Shown piece after piece: positions 1 to 7,777 of a stretch of DNA of 51,517 bases. The notes under the pieces were generated by a model. That model saw only the letters and a program-made list of their open reading frames with translations. It did not search any database and was not told where the DNA came from. The stretch's first letter is position 1. Each line of letters starts with the position of its first letter. The position numbers were made by a program, and so were the translations under genes. Source of the DNA: a bacterium. GTDB taxonomy: Bacteria > Armatimonadota > Chthonomonadetes > Chthonomonadales > JAMCWF01. Where the stretch lies: positions 1-51,517 of the forward strand of contig JAKBZR010000014.1 in the NCBI GenBank assembly GCA_021842405.1. The letters are read 5' to 3'.

Positions 1-208
1 CATAGACCGGAGCGATGTGCGCCTCGTTGTTGCGGTACTCCTCATCAATGATGAAGTGAAACGATTCGGTAAGGCGGCAGAATTTCTTGAGCTCGGCCAC
101 CTCCTCCGGTGTTTCAGGGCAGAGACGCAGAATCACGCTGATCCGCCGGCCTTGCTCATCCACGATCATCGGCTCTCCAGCGCGCATTCCCTCAAAATTG
201 GCCTTCAT
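1..208 (-). CDS. Hypothetical protein, N-terminal part, cut by window edge
   Basis: Only the first 69 codons are inside the window; the gene runs off the left edge. The ATG at 208 (reverse strand) has an AGGAG ribosome binding site about eight bases upstream, so the start is convincing. The visible peptide begins MKANFEGMRAGEPMIVD and continues as a soluble, acidic segment (PETPEEVAELKKF, IIDEEYRNNE) with no signal peptide or membrane segment. I do not recognise the family. It is transcribed away from rpsF, so the 209-457 interval is a divergent intergenic region. Confidence 0.6.
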   Translation of the reverse strand, partial: MKANFEGMRAGEPMIVDEQGRRISVILRLCPETPEEVAELKKFCRLTESFHFIIDEEYRNNEAHIAPVY

Positions 209-319
209 ATTTTCCGCTCCTAGCGATGAAGATAAGGGAGATATGGATTCCCTGGCTGAAATTTACCCTATTTACCCCATTTCCCATCATCGTATTGGGA
301 TGAGGAAAGAGTAATGTGG

Positions 320-349
320 TTGCTCCAACAATCGAGCATGTGGTACAAT
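320..349 (+). promoter_or_regulatory. Putative promoter of the rpsF-ssb-rpsR operon
   Basis: TTGCTC at 320-325 and TACAAT at 344-349 are separated by 18 bases, and TGG directly before the -10 makes it an extended -10 element (TGnTACAAT). It lies about 110 bases before the rpsF start, leaving room for the structured leader at 405-447. Confidence 0.5.
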
Positions 350-404
350 GCAGTTTCAATTACATCACGGTACTGGATTGAAGCCAGCCCTTGAATGCGG
401 CCGG

Positions 405-447
405 CTCCTTCCTGCCCCGTTAGAGCGGGGCCTGTGTCCGAAGGGAG
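405..447 (+). promoter_or_regulatory. Putative S6:S18 autoregulatory leader of rpsF
   Basis: A hairpin GCCCCG (414-419) / CGGGGC (426-431) with a six-base loop sits inside a second stem, CTCCTTC (405-411) against GAAGG-GAG (440-447). The eight unpaired bases on the 3' side include CCG at 438-440. Leaders bound by the S6:S18 complex upstream of rpsF in many bacteria have a stem-loop with a CCG trinucleotide in a 3' bulge. Here the outer stem also covers the GGGAGG ribosome binding site, which would explain repression. Assignment by shape and position only. Confidence 0.5.
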
Positions 448-457
448 GGTTATCACG

Positions 458-760
458 ATGCGCCATTACGAGGCGATGTTCCTCGTTGACGCCGACACCA
501 CCGATGAGGCGCTCGAAGCCATCATCGAAAAGTATAAAAACGTCGTCACCGATACGGGCGGAGTAGTAGGAGAGGTCGGCAAGTGGGAAAATGGCCGCCG
601 CCGGCTGGCTTATGAGTTGGAGGGCCATCAGGAAGCAATCTACATTCTGATGAATTTTGAGGCCGGCTCCGACACACCCCATGAGCTTGATCGCATGTTT
701 CGGATCAGTGATGACGTTTTTCGACATATTATCGTCCGCCAGGATCAACGTGAGGAGTAG
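458..760 (+). CDS. rpsF: 30S ribosomal protein S6
   Basis: Small-subunit protein that binds the central domain of 16S rRNA together with S18. The 100-residue product begins MRHYEAMFLVDADT and shows the family's ferredoxin-like pattern: an opening YEAMFL beta strand, then GEVGKWENGRRRLAYELEGHQEAIYILMNF, then the C-terminal RISDDVFRHIIVR strand. The ATG at 458 is chosen over an upstream in-frame ATG because a GGGAGG Shine-Dalgarno sequence lies about ten bases before it and S6 proteins start with M-R/K-x-Y-E. First gene of the classical rpsF-ssb-rpsR operon; its leader probably binds the S6:S18 complex. Confidence 0.95.
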   Translation: MRHYEAMFLVDADTTDEALEAIIEKYKNVVTDTGGVVGEVGKWENGRRRLAYELEGHQEAIYILMNFEAGSDTPHELDRMFRISDDVFRHIIVRQDQREE

Positions 761-899
761 TCGCCCCGATCCTCATTTTTACGATCCGCAAAATGTCCTC
801 AAGCTGAATCCTGAACCAATTGACGCCTGATCCCATCCGGTATGGGGTCCGGCGGTTAAGGCGTAGGATAACCGTTGAACTAGGAGGAGTGTTAAGAGC

Positions 900-1325
900 A
901 TGCTCAATCGAATCGTTCTGGTCGGCCGCTTAACCCGTGACCCGGAGCTGAAGTACGCGCCCAGCGGAACGCCGCTGGTGACTTTCGGGATTGCGGTGGA
1001 CCGCCGCACGAAATCGGCTTCCGGCGATCGTGAAACCGATTTCGTCAACATTGTGGCTTTCCGGCAAACCGCCGAGTTCGTCAGCCAGTACGTAGGTAAG
1101 GGGCGGCTGGTTGCGATTGACGGCCGGCTGCAGATCCGGAGCTGGACCGCTACCGACGGCACCCGAAGGACCAGCGCCGAAGTCATCGCCGAATCAGTGC
1201 AGGCGTTGGATCGTCCGAAAGAGGGAACGACGGCCGTGGCAGCCGGTGCGGCGACCGAGGGAATTGAAGTAGCGGCCGGAGAATATGGTATGAACGAAGA
1301 GGCGGACCCCTTCGCCGATGAGTAG
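900..1325 (+). CDS. ssb: Single-stranded DNA-binding protein
   Basis: Binds and protects single-stranded DNA during replication, repair and recombination. The 141-residue product has the typical OB-fold opening MLNRIVLVGRLTRDPEL, then GTPLVTFGIAVDR, DFVNIVAFRQTAEFVSQYVGKGRLVAIDGRLQ and RTSAEVIAESVQ. AGGAGG about twelve bases before the ATG supports this start. The C-terminal tail is short and acidic but ends EEADPFADE: the partner-binding Pro-Phe is followed by three more residues rather than being terminal as in most SSBs. Position between rpsF and rpsR is conserved across bacteria. Confidence 0.95.
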   Translation: MLNRIVLVGRLTRDPELKYAPSGTPLVTFGIAVDRRTKSASGDRETDFVNIVAFRQTAEFVSQYVGKGRLVAIDGRLQIRSWTATDGTRRTSAEVIAESVQALDRPKEGTTAVAAGAATEGIEVAAGEYGMNEEADPFADE

Positions 1326-1483
1326 CGCCCCGACAAGGGATGGGTCGAGGCTGCTCAAATAAGCTATTCAGCAAAGGCGAGGCAGGATGAAAAATCGGCT
1401 GATGTCCGGCCGAACGGAATCATCGGCACCCTGCTGTCGCTGGATAAACAACTACCTGTCCAGGAGATTCAACGCAACCAGCT

Positions 1484-1720
1484 ATGAACAAACGAACCAC
1501 TAAGTTTCGCCGCCCACGCCGGAAGGTATGCACTTTTTGTGTGGAGAAGACAACCGATATTAATTACAAGGCGGTCGCTAAATTGCGCCGCTTTACCTCC
1601 GATCGCGGTAAGATAATCCCTCGCCGCACCAGCGGAGTGTGTGCTCGCCATCAGCGCGACCTGAGCAATGCGATTAAGCGTGCGCGGCATATCGCATTGT
1701 TGCCATTCGTGGCGGAGTAA
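1484..1720 (+). CDS. rpsR: 30S ribosomal protein S18
   Basis: Partner of S6 on the small-subunit platform. The 78-residue basic protein carries CTFC (17-20 region), the [27 protein letters not shown] core typical of S18, and [25 protein letters not shown]. Two Cys-x-x-Cys plus Cys-x-x-His pairs make this the 'C-plus' zinc-ribbon form of S18. The gap to ssb is 158 bases. The gene is not followed by rplI, the usual next gene; a sugar isomerase gene starts 39 bases later instead. Confidence 0.95.
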   Translation: MNKRTTKFRRPRRKVCTFCVEKTTDINYKAVAKLRRFTSDRGKIIPRRTSGVCARHQRDLSNAIKRARHIALLPFVAE

Positions 1721-1759
1721 TAAGACTACCTAAAAATTACAGGTTAGGAGCATCGCGGA

Positions 1760-2884
1760 ATGCTTGTTAAGCCAATCTCTGAGATACTCGACAACCCGGC
1801 TCAAATGAAAGCGTTGGATCCCGGCGATATGCTCGGGCTGACGGTTGATTTTCCCAATCAGTGCCGGCGTGGTGCTGAGTTGGGTCGGCAGTTCGAGCGG
1901 GATATCCGGCCGCAAACCTCGATCCAAAACATCGTTGTCACCGGAATGGGAGGTTCGGCCATCGGTGGAGATATGCTGCGCTGCCTCATCGAGGAGGCGG
2001 GAGTGGTGCCTTTATCGGTAAACCGCGGCTATGATCTGCCCGGCTATGTGGGAAGTCATACTCTGGTCATTGCGGCCAGCTACTCCGGCAACACTGAGGA
2101 GACGCTCGCTTCGTATAGGGCGGCGCACAGCCGGCGGGCGCAGGTTGCGGTGATCACCAGCGGTGGAGCCCTCGCCGAGCTGGCTCGAAAAGATAAGGTG
2201 CCGCTGTGCATCATTCCGGGCGGCCAGCCGCCCCGCGCTTCAACCGGCTATCTCTTTTTTCCGGCGCTGATCTACCTCATATCGCGGGGGGGGGTCAACC
2301 GCGACTTGAGCGGGGATATTGACGAATCGCTCCAATTGATGGCAAAAATGCGGACCGAGCTTGGGCCGGAGGCCCCGACCGTCAATAATGAGGCGAAAAC
2401 GATTGCGGAGCAGCTTTACCGGCGACTGCCCATCATCTACGGCTCACAAGATTACGGCGCGGTGGCCGCACTTCGCTGGCGGACGCAAATCAACGAAAAC
2501 TCCAAATGCCTGGCCTTTCCCTACGCTTTTCCGGAAATGAACCATAACGAGATCCTAGGTTGGACACTGGCTCATAAACTCCAATCACGTAACTTTGCAA
2601 CCGTCATCCTGCAAGACCCCAGCGAGCTCGAAAAGACGCTGCCCGGCAGCGATCCGCGACGCCGTATCGGCCGCCGTATCGAGGTGACCAAAGACCTCAT
2701 TCACCGGGCGACCCGCCTGATCAATGTGGTGGCCCGCGGGGAGTCACTGCTGAGCCGAATGTTGAGCCTGATCTATCTGGGTGACTTCACCAGCGTCTAC
2801 CTTGCCTATCTGAACCAGATAGATCCTACCAATATAGACAACATCAACATCTTGAAGGCTAAGATGGCGAAGCTGCGAAGCTGA
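1760..2884 (+). CDS. Bifunctional phosphoglucose/phosphomannose isomerase
   Basis: Interconverts glucose-6-phosphate or mannose-6-phosphate and fructose-6-phosphate in the cytoplasm. The 374-residue length fits the short bifunctional PGI/PMI family, not the ~550-residue classical PGI. Two SIS domains are visible. The first has VVTGMGGSAIGGDMLR (about 58-75) and AASYSGNTEETL, a typical phosphosugar-binding loop. The second contains PIIYGSQDYGAVAALRWRTQINENSK and the FPEMNHNEILGW motif that carries the catalytic Glu and His. The ATG at 1760 follows GGTTAGGAG. It is close behind rpsR and could be co-transcribed with the ribosomal operon. Confidence 0.85.
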   Translation: MLVKPISEILDNPAQMKALDPGDMLGLTVDFPNQCRRGAELGRQFERDIRPQTSIQNIVVTGMGGSAIGGDMLRCLIEEAGVVPLSVNRGYDLPGYVGSHTLVIAASYSGNTEETLASYRAAHSRRAQVAVITSGGALAELARKDKVPLCIIPGGQPPRASTGYLFFPALIYLISRGGVNRDLSGDIDESLQLMAKMRTELGPEAPTVNNEAKTIAEQLYRRLPIIYGSQDYGAVAALRWRTQINENSKCLAFPYAFPEMNHNEILGWTLAHKLQSRNFATVILQDPSELEKTLPGSDPRRRIGRRIEVTKDLIHRATRLINVVARGESLLSRMLSLIYLGDFTSVYLAYLNQIDPTNIDNINILKAKMAKLRS

Positions 2885-2909
2885 ATTTTGAAGCCGGTAT
2901 CAGCCCGAT

Positions 2910-3680
2910 TTAAAAGTCGAACAGGGAGGTGCTGAGATCGGTATTGACCTTGATTCGGCTGGCGGTGGTGATGGCCGCCACCTGGCCGCCGCCGTCCTCC
3001 ACCTCGACTTTCGTCGGCAGCCAGATACCGGGCGCCGCCTCAACCGGATCGGTATAAAGAAAGATCGCCTTTGTATGACCGCTGTCGCCTACCCACTCCC
3101 GGCGAGCGGTAATGTGGGTTTGAGGATCGAACCAAACGAGGTACTTGGAGTCGCCGTCATTGGCGCCCTTATAAGTTAATTCAAAGACCGGCATATTTTT
3201 GCCGTCACAGCTTTCGGTGCGCAGGTAGCTGGCCTGGAGATAGGTGAGCGCATCGGGAGTCAAAAGGCCCGCATCGAGCAGCGACTGGCGCGTTCCCGGC
3301 GTGGTACCGACCCTCGACTTTTGCTTTAATCCCAGTTTTGGAATGGCGAAATAGCGCTCTTCCCCGTTAATGATGTAAACCGCCTTCGTGATGCCGATTT
3401 CACCCTCCAACCGCAGTCGGTTCGGCGCCATATAGCTGAGCGTCATCCGCTTGAAACGGTAAGCCATTTCAAAGTCTCGTCCCATTTTTTCCAGGGTGCC
3501 TTGATCCGCCTGCACGATCTGGATGTTTTCTTGAAGGCTGTTGATCTTGTTGGCGATGAAGTCGTTGATGTTGGGGAGAGCGTAGGATTTCCCCGCAGAC
3601 AGCAGCAGGAAGACGCCCGCTACACCAGTAAGACAGCGGCCGCCCCATGCGCGCAAATAGTGGTTCATTCTGTTCATCAT
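2910..3680 (-). CDS. Secreted LolA-like (outer-membrane lipoprotein-sorting-like) protein
   Basis: A 256-residue exported protein. An N-terminal signal peptide is clear: hydrophobic GVAGVFLLLSAGKSYA ends with a signal-peptidase-type SYA-LP site near residue 34. The rest is rich in beta-strand alternation with features of the LolA/LolB-like fold: an opening helix (NDFIANKINSLQENIQ), the MTLSYMAPNRLRLEGE strand pair, KYLVWFDPQTHITARREWVGDSG and VEAAPGIWLPTKVEVED. No lipobox Cys is present. Function is probably binding of a hydrophobic ligand in the periplasm. Three in-frame ATG codons compete for the start and none has a strong Shine-Dalgarno sequence. It converges on the PGI/PMI gene. Confidence 0.65.
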   Translation of the reverse strand: MMNRMNHYLRAWGGRCLTGVAGVFLLLSAGKSYALPNINDFIANKINSLQENIQIVQADQGTLEKMGRDFEMAYRFKRMTLSYMAPNRLRLEGEIGITKAVYIINGEERYFAIPKLGLKQKSRVGTTPGTRQSLLDAGLLTPDALTYLQASYLRTESCDGKNMPVFELTYKGANDGDSKYLVWFDPQTHITARREWVGDSGHTKAIFLYTDPVEAAPGIWLPTKVEVEDGGGQVAAITTASRIKVNTDLSTSLFDF

Positions 3681-3804
3681 GCGATTAGTATATCACGCCG
3701 TCGGGGAATCAGCACCCATCGCTCAATCGCCGATCGGTCTTATTTTTTAGAGATTAAAATTTTGTTTCGTTGTTGCTATGTGCCAAAGGGTTTTGCAACC
3801 ATCT

Positions 3805-4617
3805 CTAATCATCGGTTGGGTCGCGGGCCAGCAACCACTCCAACCCTTTCTTCACGTCCGGAGTCGGATCCCCTTCGGCCGGCTCATGCTCCAGCGAAAG
3901 GTAGCCGCTGAACCCGATTTCCCGCAATGCGTTCAGCACGCCCTGCATATCCAGCACGCCGTAGCCCATCGCGCAGGAAGCATGGCCCCCTAAACCGGCC
4001 ATATCTTTCCAGTGAACGTGCAGGATGTGAGCCCCCAGCAACCGCACGCCCGCCACCGGGTCGGCGTTGACCGCGCCAAACCAGCCAATGTCGGGGCCGG
4101 CTCCCAGCACATCGGGCGCCTGTTTTATCTGCTCAAGCATCTTCTCCGCCGTCTCCATACCGGGATGGTTTTCGATGGTGATCTTGACCTCGTACTCTTT
4201 CAGCACCGGCTGCGCGACGTCCAGTTTATCCCACGCCATGCCGCCCTGAATATAGGGCGCGCCGATCGTTTTAGCCGCGATGCAGGCCTTCTCAAAGCTG
4301 GCGCGCGAGTTGTCCGGCCCGCCGACCCAGCCGGCCAGCGCGCTCACCTTCAAGCCGTGATCGTGGGTGATCCGGGCGAACTCCTTGATGTGGTTTTCAT
4401 CCACCCGATGGTATGGGAGATGGGCCAGCCAGACCTCGATCGCCTTTAAGCCGAGATCGGCCGTCTCAGTGCAAATTTTCGACCACTCCCTTTGCCAACC
4501 GGTACTGGAAAACAGCTCCTGCGTTGCCTGGTCACACTGCCCCCAGTTAAACGGCTGCGGCGGGTGGTAGTTGAAGACCCGTGTCACGTAATTCGCGGTA
4601 ACCTGTGATTTTTTCAT
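3805..4617 (-). CDS. Sugar phosphate isomerase/epimerase family TIM-barrel protein
   Basis: A 270-residue xylose-isomerase-like TIM barrel. The metal-binding acidic residues sit at the expected strand ends: LKAIEVWLAH, VKITIENHPG (Glu), GAGPDIGWFGA (Asp), HILHVHWKDM (His and Asp) and YLSLEHEP (Glu). Such enzymes isomerise or epimerise sugars or sugar acids with a divalent metal; the substrate cannot be read from the sequence. AAGGAG ten bases before the ATG at 4617 fixes the start. It lies 107 bases downstream of the FucI-type isomerase on the same strand, so the two may act in one sugar pathway. Confidence 0.8.
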   Translation of the reverse strand: MKKSQVTANYVTRVFNYHPPQPFNWGQCDQATQELFSSTGWQREWSKICTETADLGLKAIEVWLAHLPYHRVDENHIKEFARITHDHGLKVSALAGWVGGPDNSRASFEKACIAAKTIGAPYIQGGMAWDKLDVAQPVLKEYEVKITIENHPGMETAEKMLEQIKQAPDVLGAGPDIGWFGAVNADPVAGVRLLGAHILHVHWKDMAGLGGHASCAMGYGVLDMQGVLNALREIGFSGYLSLEHEPAEGDPTPDVKKGLEWLLARDPTDD

Positions 4618-4724
4618 CTTAAAATCACTCCTTCTTAATTTTGAATTCGGGATTACTTCACTAACCTTAGAAAATTATCCTTGCATTCCGCCGGTAAACG
4701 GGTTTTTCAACAATCTCCGAAGCG

Positions 4725-6182
4725 TTAATCCAGCACGATCGGCTCCACGTCCAGGTTCTCGCAGGCGGTCACCAATTCACCCACATAGTCTCCCACCACC
4801 GCATGAATGTGGTTGGAGGAGTAGTTTTGGGCAAGGGTGCGCACGCTGCAGTTGAATTTGGCGTAGACGTGAGGCCACTCGAAGGTCGTCTGCTTCGCCA
4901 AGCGCTCGTCCTCTTCCGGCCCGAAATCCACAAAGGAGCCGGTTAAAAGGTGCATCCGATACTCGCCCCGCTTGCGGGTGAGGCGGGCGAAGGTCACCTT
5001 TTCGGCCGGCGCCGCGAAAAATTTCACGCAGGCTCCGCCGCTTTTAAAGTAAAAGGCGGGCGCCGGGTAAAGCTCCACTTGCTTCCAGTTTTCGCGCCAA
5101 TCATGACTACGGCGGGCCAGCCAGGGCGTATGTTCGCCCGAGTTGGTCAAATCGTAAATGCCGAGGTCCTGGTGGTAGTGACGCAAATCGGCGAATAGTA
5201 CCGGTGTGCCGCTCAGCAGATGCAGCAGCTCCATTGTGAGGGCGCCGTTGGAATCGCACTCGGTGGCGCAGATGATCACCGGCTTATTTTCGTCTTCCCA
5301 GTCGGTGATGTCGTTCAACAGCGCTTCGGGAACGTCCATGGTGCAGCCCTTGTCCCACTCGGTGAAGTCGAGCTGACCGGTCAACCCGCAAAAATCAATG
5401 CCCTCGTCTCGGCATAGGTCTTTGATGGCCAGGTAGACCCGGATCTGGCGGGCGAGCGTACCGTCCGGCCCATCGGTCAGCGCCTTGCCATCCCAGTGAA
5501 TGGCTCGCGTATTGGCCTTCAGCCACTCGAGGCCCGCCTCCACTCGCTCCCGCTTGATTCGGTCCGCCATCCACGCCAGAGTAAGCTGGCTGCGATGGTG
5601 AACGTGCACGCCAAACTGCGACATCCACTGGCTCTGATCAATGTGGCCGGTGTACATCCCCATCGAAGGGCCGTCAAACTCACCGTACCTCAACCCGTGC
5701 AGCATTTCGGCGGCCTCAACCCCGCGCGAGCGGACATCGGGCTGGTGCTGAGCGAGAAAGCGGCGAATCTCGTTTTGTACGACCGCATCAGTGATGTCGC
5801 CCAACGCCCGGCCGAACGGGCGGCCGATCTCATTTAACGTACCGATCGAGGCAAAGAAGGCGACCCATCCCGGATAGCCCGGATTGATGTTGCCCATGCA
5901 GAGGATGGGGGCGCTAATACGAAGCGCGGCTTGGGCGGTAAAGTCGGGAAATGACCAGACCGAAAAGTTAAAGATCACCGCATCGCAGTCGGAATTGGCC
6001 AGCTTTTCCGATTCCTGGATGGTGGTCGCATGATCGCGCAGGATCGCACCGGCTTCGACGACGGTATGTCCTTCGCTCCGCAACCAATCCGCAATTCGAT
6101 GTTGAAAGTTAAAGCAGATATCTCGAACCGACTCGGCGACCCGCTCGCGGCCGTCGGTAAAGGTGCAGATGCCAATTTTCAT
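4725..6182 (-). CDS. L-fucose/L-arabinose isomerase family protein
   Basis: A 485-residue member of the FucI/AraA-like ketol isomerase superfamily, expected to convert an aldose to a ketose with Mn2+. The opening MKIGICTFTDGRERVAES is the Rossmann-like N1 domain. The metal ligands in FucI-like enzymes are a Glu, an Asp and a His; matching places are ICATECDSNGAL (Glu), PVLFADLRHY (Asp) and SSNHIHAVVGDY (His) near the C-terminus. GGGAGGG eight bases before the ATG at 6182 fixes the start. The protein is shorter than FucI (~590), as are many uncharacterised family members, so the exact sugar is unknown. It diverges from the dipeptide epimerase gene. Confidence 0.8.
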   Translation of the reverse strand: MKIGICTFTDGRERVAESVRDICFNFQHRIADWLRSEGHTVVEAGAILRDHATTIQESEKLANSDCDAVIFNFSVWSFPDFTAQAALRISAPILCMGNINPGYPGWVAFFASIGTLNEIGRPFGRALGDITDAVVQNEIRRFLAQHQPDVRSRGVEAAEMLHGLRYGEFDGPSMGMYTGHIDQSQWMSQFGVHVHHRSQLTLAWMADRIKRERVEAGLEWLKANTRAIHWDGKALTDGPDGTLARQIRVYLAIKDLCRDEGIDFCGLTGQLDFTEWDKGCTMDVPEALLNDITDWEDENKPVIICATECDSNGALTMELLHLLSGTPVLFADLRHYHQDLGIYDLTNSGEHTPWLARRSHDWRENWKQVELYPAPAFYFKSGGACVKFFAAPAEKVTFARLTRKRGEYRMHLLTGSFVDFGPEEDERLAKQTTFEWPHVYAKFNCSVRTLAQNYSSNHIHAVVGDYVGELVTACENLDVEPIVLD

Positions 6183-6434
6183 CGGTACCCTCCCGTGATT
6201 TCGTTAATATGAAATTGGCCGCGCCGCCGCGAAATACCTGCATCTCCGGCCGTTTAATTCATGAAAATTCAAAACGAAATTTAGGGCTGATCCATTCAAA
6301 GTCAGCGCAAAATTGGTTGATACATGGAGTGCATTGTTGGCAGGAAATGGGGTTGTACGGAGTGAATTATAAAATATAGCAGGGATATTGTAATCGGCTA
6401 ATCGAACAGATCATCCCTTGAAGGAAATAGATCA

Positions 6435-7517
6435 ATGGAACAGCCACCAACCTTAATTACCGATATCAATGCGTTACGGCACGAGGCGCCACTACACCAC
6501 CCCTTTGTGATCTCCCAGCGATCCGCCTCCACCTCAACTCAAATACGCCTCTGCCTGGATCTGGCAAACGGCCACAGCTACTGGGGTGAAGCGGTGCCGG
6601 TAACCTACGTCACCGGAGAAACGCCTGATACGGTATCAGCCGCAATCGGCGAAGTTCGAGGCACCATAATGGGGCGGGACGTTATGCGGCCGGCGATAAT
6701 CGCCGACAGCCTCTCCGACATTTTACGCGCCGCCCCTTCAGCCAAAGCGGCAATCGAGATGGCGCTATGGAACGCCTTTTCCGGCGAAACCGGCATCCCG
6801 CTCTGGCGGCTCTGGGGTGGGGCGCGCCAATGGGTGGAGACCAGCTTGACCATTTCGATATTGCCGGAGGTGGTGGAGCTGGCCAAACAGGCGGCGGAAT
6901 CGGGATTCCATACCTTGAAGGTGAAAATGGGACTGCGTTCCATTTCGGATGAGATCGAGCGGCTGAACCAGATTCATCAAGCGGCGCCGAACGCCCTTTT
7001 AAGACTGGACGCCAACCAGGCGTTCAGTCCCGATGAGGCGATTGATCTCACCCATCGCGCCTCGGATCTAGGCTTGCCGATCGAGCTGATCGAGCAGCCC
7101 ACCCCCAAGGAGGATTGGGCCGCCATTGACCGCGTGGCGCGCAGCTCGCCCTATCCGGTATACGCAGACGAAATGATCAAGACGCCGAGTGATGCCTTGC
7201 GGTTGGTCTGCGAAACCGAAGTGCAGGGAATAAACGTGAAACTGATGAAATCGGGAATCCGTGACGCCTTCCGGATCATTTCGATCGCCCTCTCAGCCGG
7301 CCGCTCACTGATGCTCGGTTGCATGCTGGAATCCACGATCGGCATCGGGGTTGCCGCCTCGCTGGCCTGCGGCACGGGGGCTTTCACAGCGGTGGACTTG
7401 GATGCGCACCTTCTTATATCCGAAAAGATGGAGGAGACGCAATTCAGCCCCTTCGGCCCCCGATTGGTAATGCGGCAATCACTTGATACCTTATCCCCCT
7501 CCGAACCCTCTAGCTAG
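6435..7517 (+). CDS. Dipeptide epimerase (enolase superfamily, L-Ala-D/L-Glu epimerase type)
   Basis: Racemises the second residue of dipeptides such as L-Ala-D-Glu released from peptidoglycan, in the cytoplasm. All catalytic residues of the family are in place: K162-V-K164 (general bases), D192 in LRLDANQAF, E220 in IEQP and D245 in ADEM (the three Mg ligands), and K269 in NVKLMKSG. These lie within two positions of those in characterised Ala-Glu epimerases. Length 360 is normal. AAGGAA precedes the ATG by about nine bases. An LD-carboxypeptidase at 36876-37811 could supply murein peptides, though the genes are not linked. Substrate specificity in this family varies widely and is not provable here. 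Confidence 0.85.
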   Translation: MEQPPTLITDINALRHEAPLHHPFVISQRSASTSTQIRLCLDLANGHSYWGEAVPVTYVTGETPDTVSAAIGEVRGTIMGRDVMRPAIIADSLSDILRAAPSAKAAIEMALWNAFSGETGIPLWRLWGGARQWVETSLTISILPEVVELAKQAAESGFHTLKVKMGLRSISDEIERLNQIHQAAPNALLRLDANQAFSPDEAIDLTHRASDLGLPIELIEQPTPKEDWAAIDRVARSSPYPVYADEMIKTPSDALRLVCETEVQGINVKLMKSGIRDAFRIISIALSAGRSLMLGCMLESTIGIGVAASLACGTGAFTAVDLDAHLLISEKMEETQFSPFGPRLVMRQSLDTLSPSEPSS

Positions 7518-7550
7518 CGTTTCAGCCGTTGTGCCGGGCGTTATCTGGAC

Positions 7551-7566
7551 TGTGAAAATTATCACT
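7551..7566 (+). promoter_or_regulatory. CRP-like operator upstream of the CoA-transferase gene
   Basis: TGTGA-AAATTA-TCACT matches the TGTGA-N6-TCACA consensus of CRP-type activators at nine of ten conserved positions. It lies about 30 bases upstream of an extended -10 element, so its centre would be near -50 relative to the transcription start. A very similar site is found before the hydrogenase operon (9976-9991). Confidence 0.5.
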
Positions 7567-7592
7567 AAATATACGAAATCCCATGCCCATCG

Positions 7593-7601
7593 TGGTATAA
7601 T
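7593..7601 (+). promoter_or_regulatory. Extended -10 promoter of the CoA-transferase/GNAT gene
   Basis: TGG-TATAAT at 7593-7601 is a consensus extended -10 with no recognisable -35, as expected for an activator-dependent promoter. It is about 175 bases before the start codon at 7778; no other gene is seen between. Confidence 0.5.
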
Positions 7602-7777
7602 TCTGTTGAAATGATGGTTCATTCGAAATTAAAAGTAAAATTAATGCGTTTAGTTACACTTGCAATACGGGATGATGCACACTCCAATACTCCTCCAAGC
7701 AATTGCAATCACTCTTTCCAACCTAAATCAGATCACTCTCCATCAGATGATGGCACACCTATAAGGAAGGCACCTGT

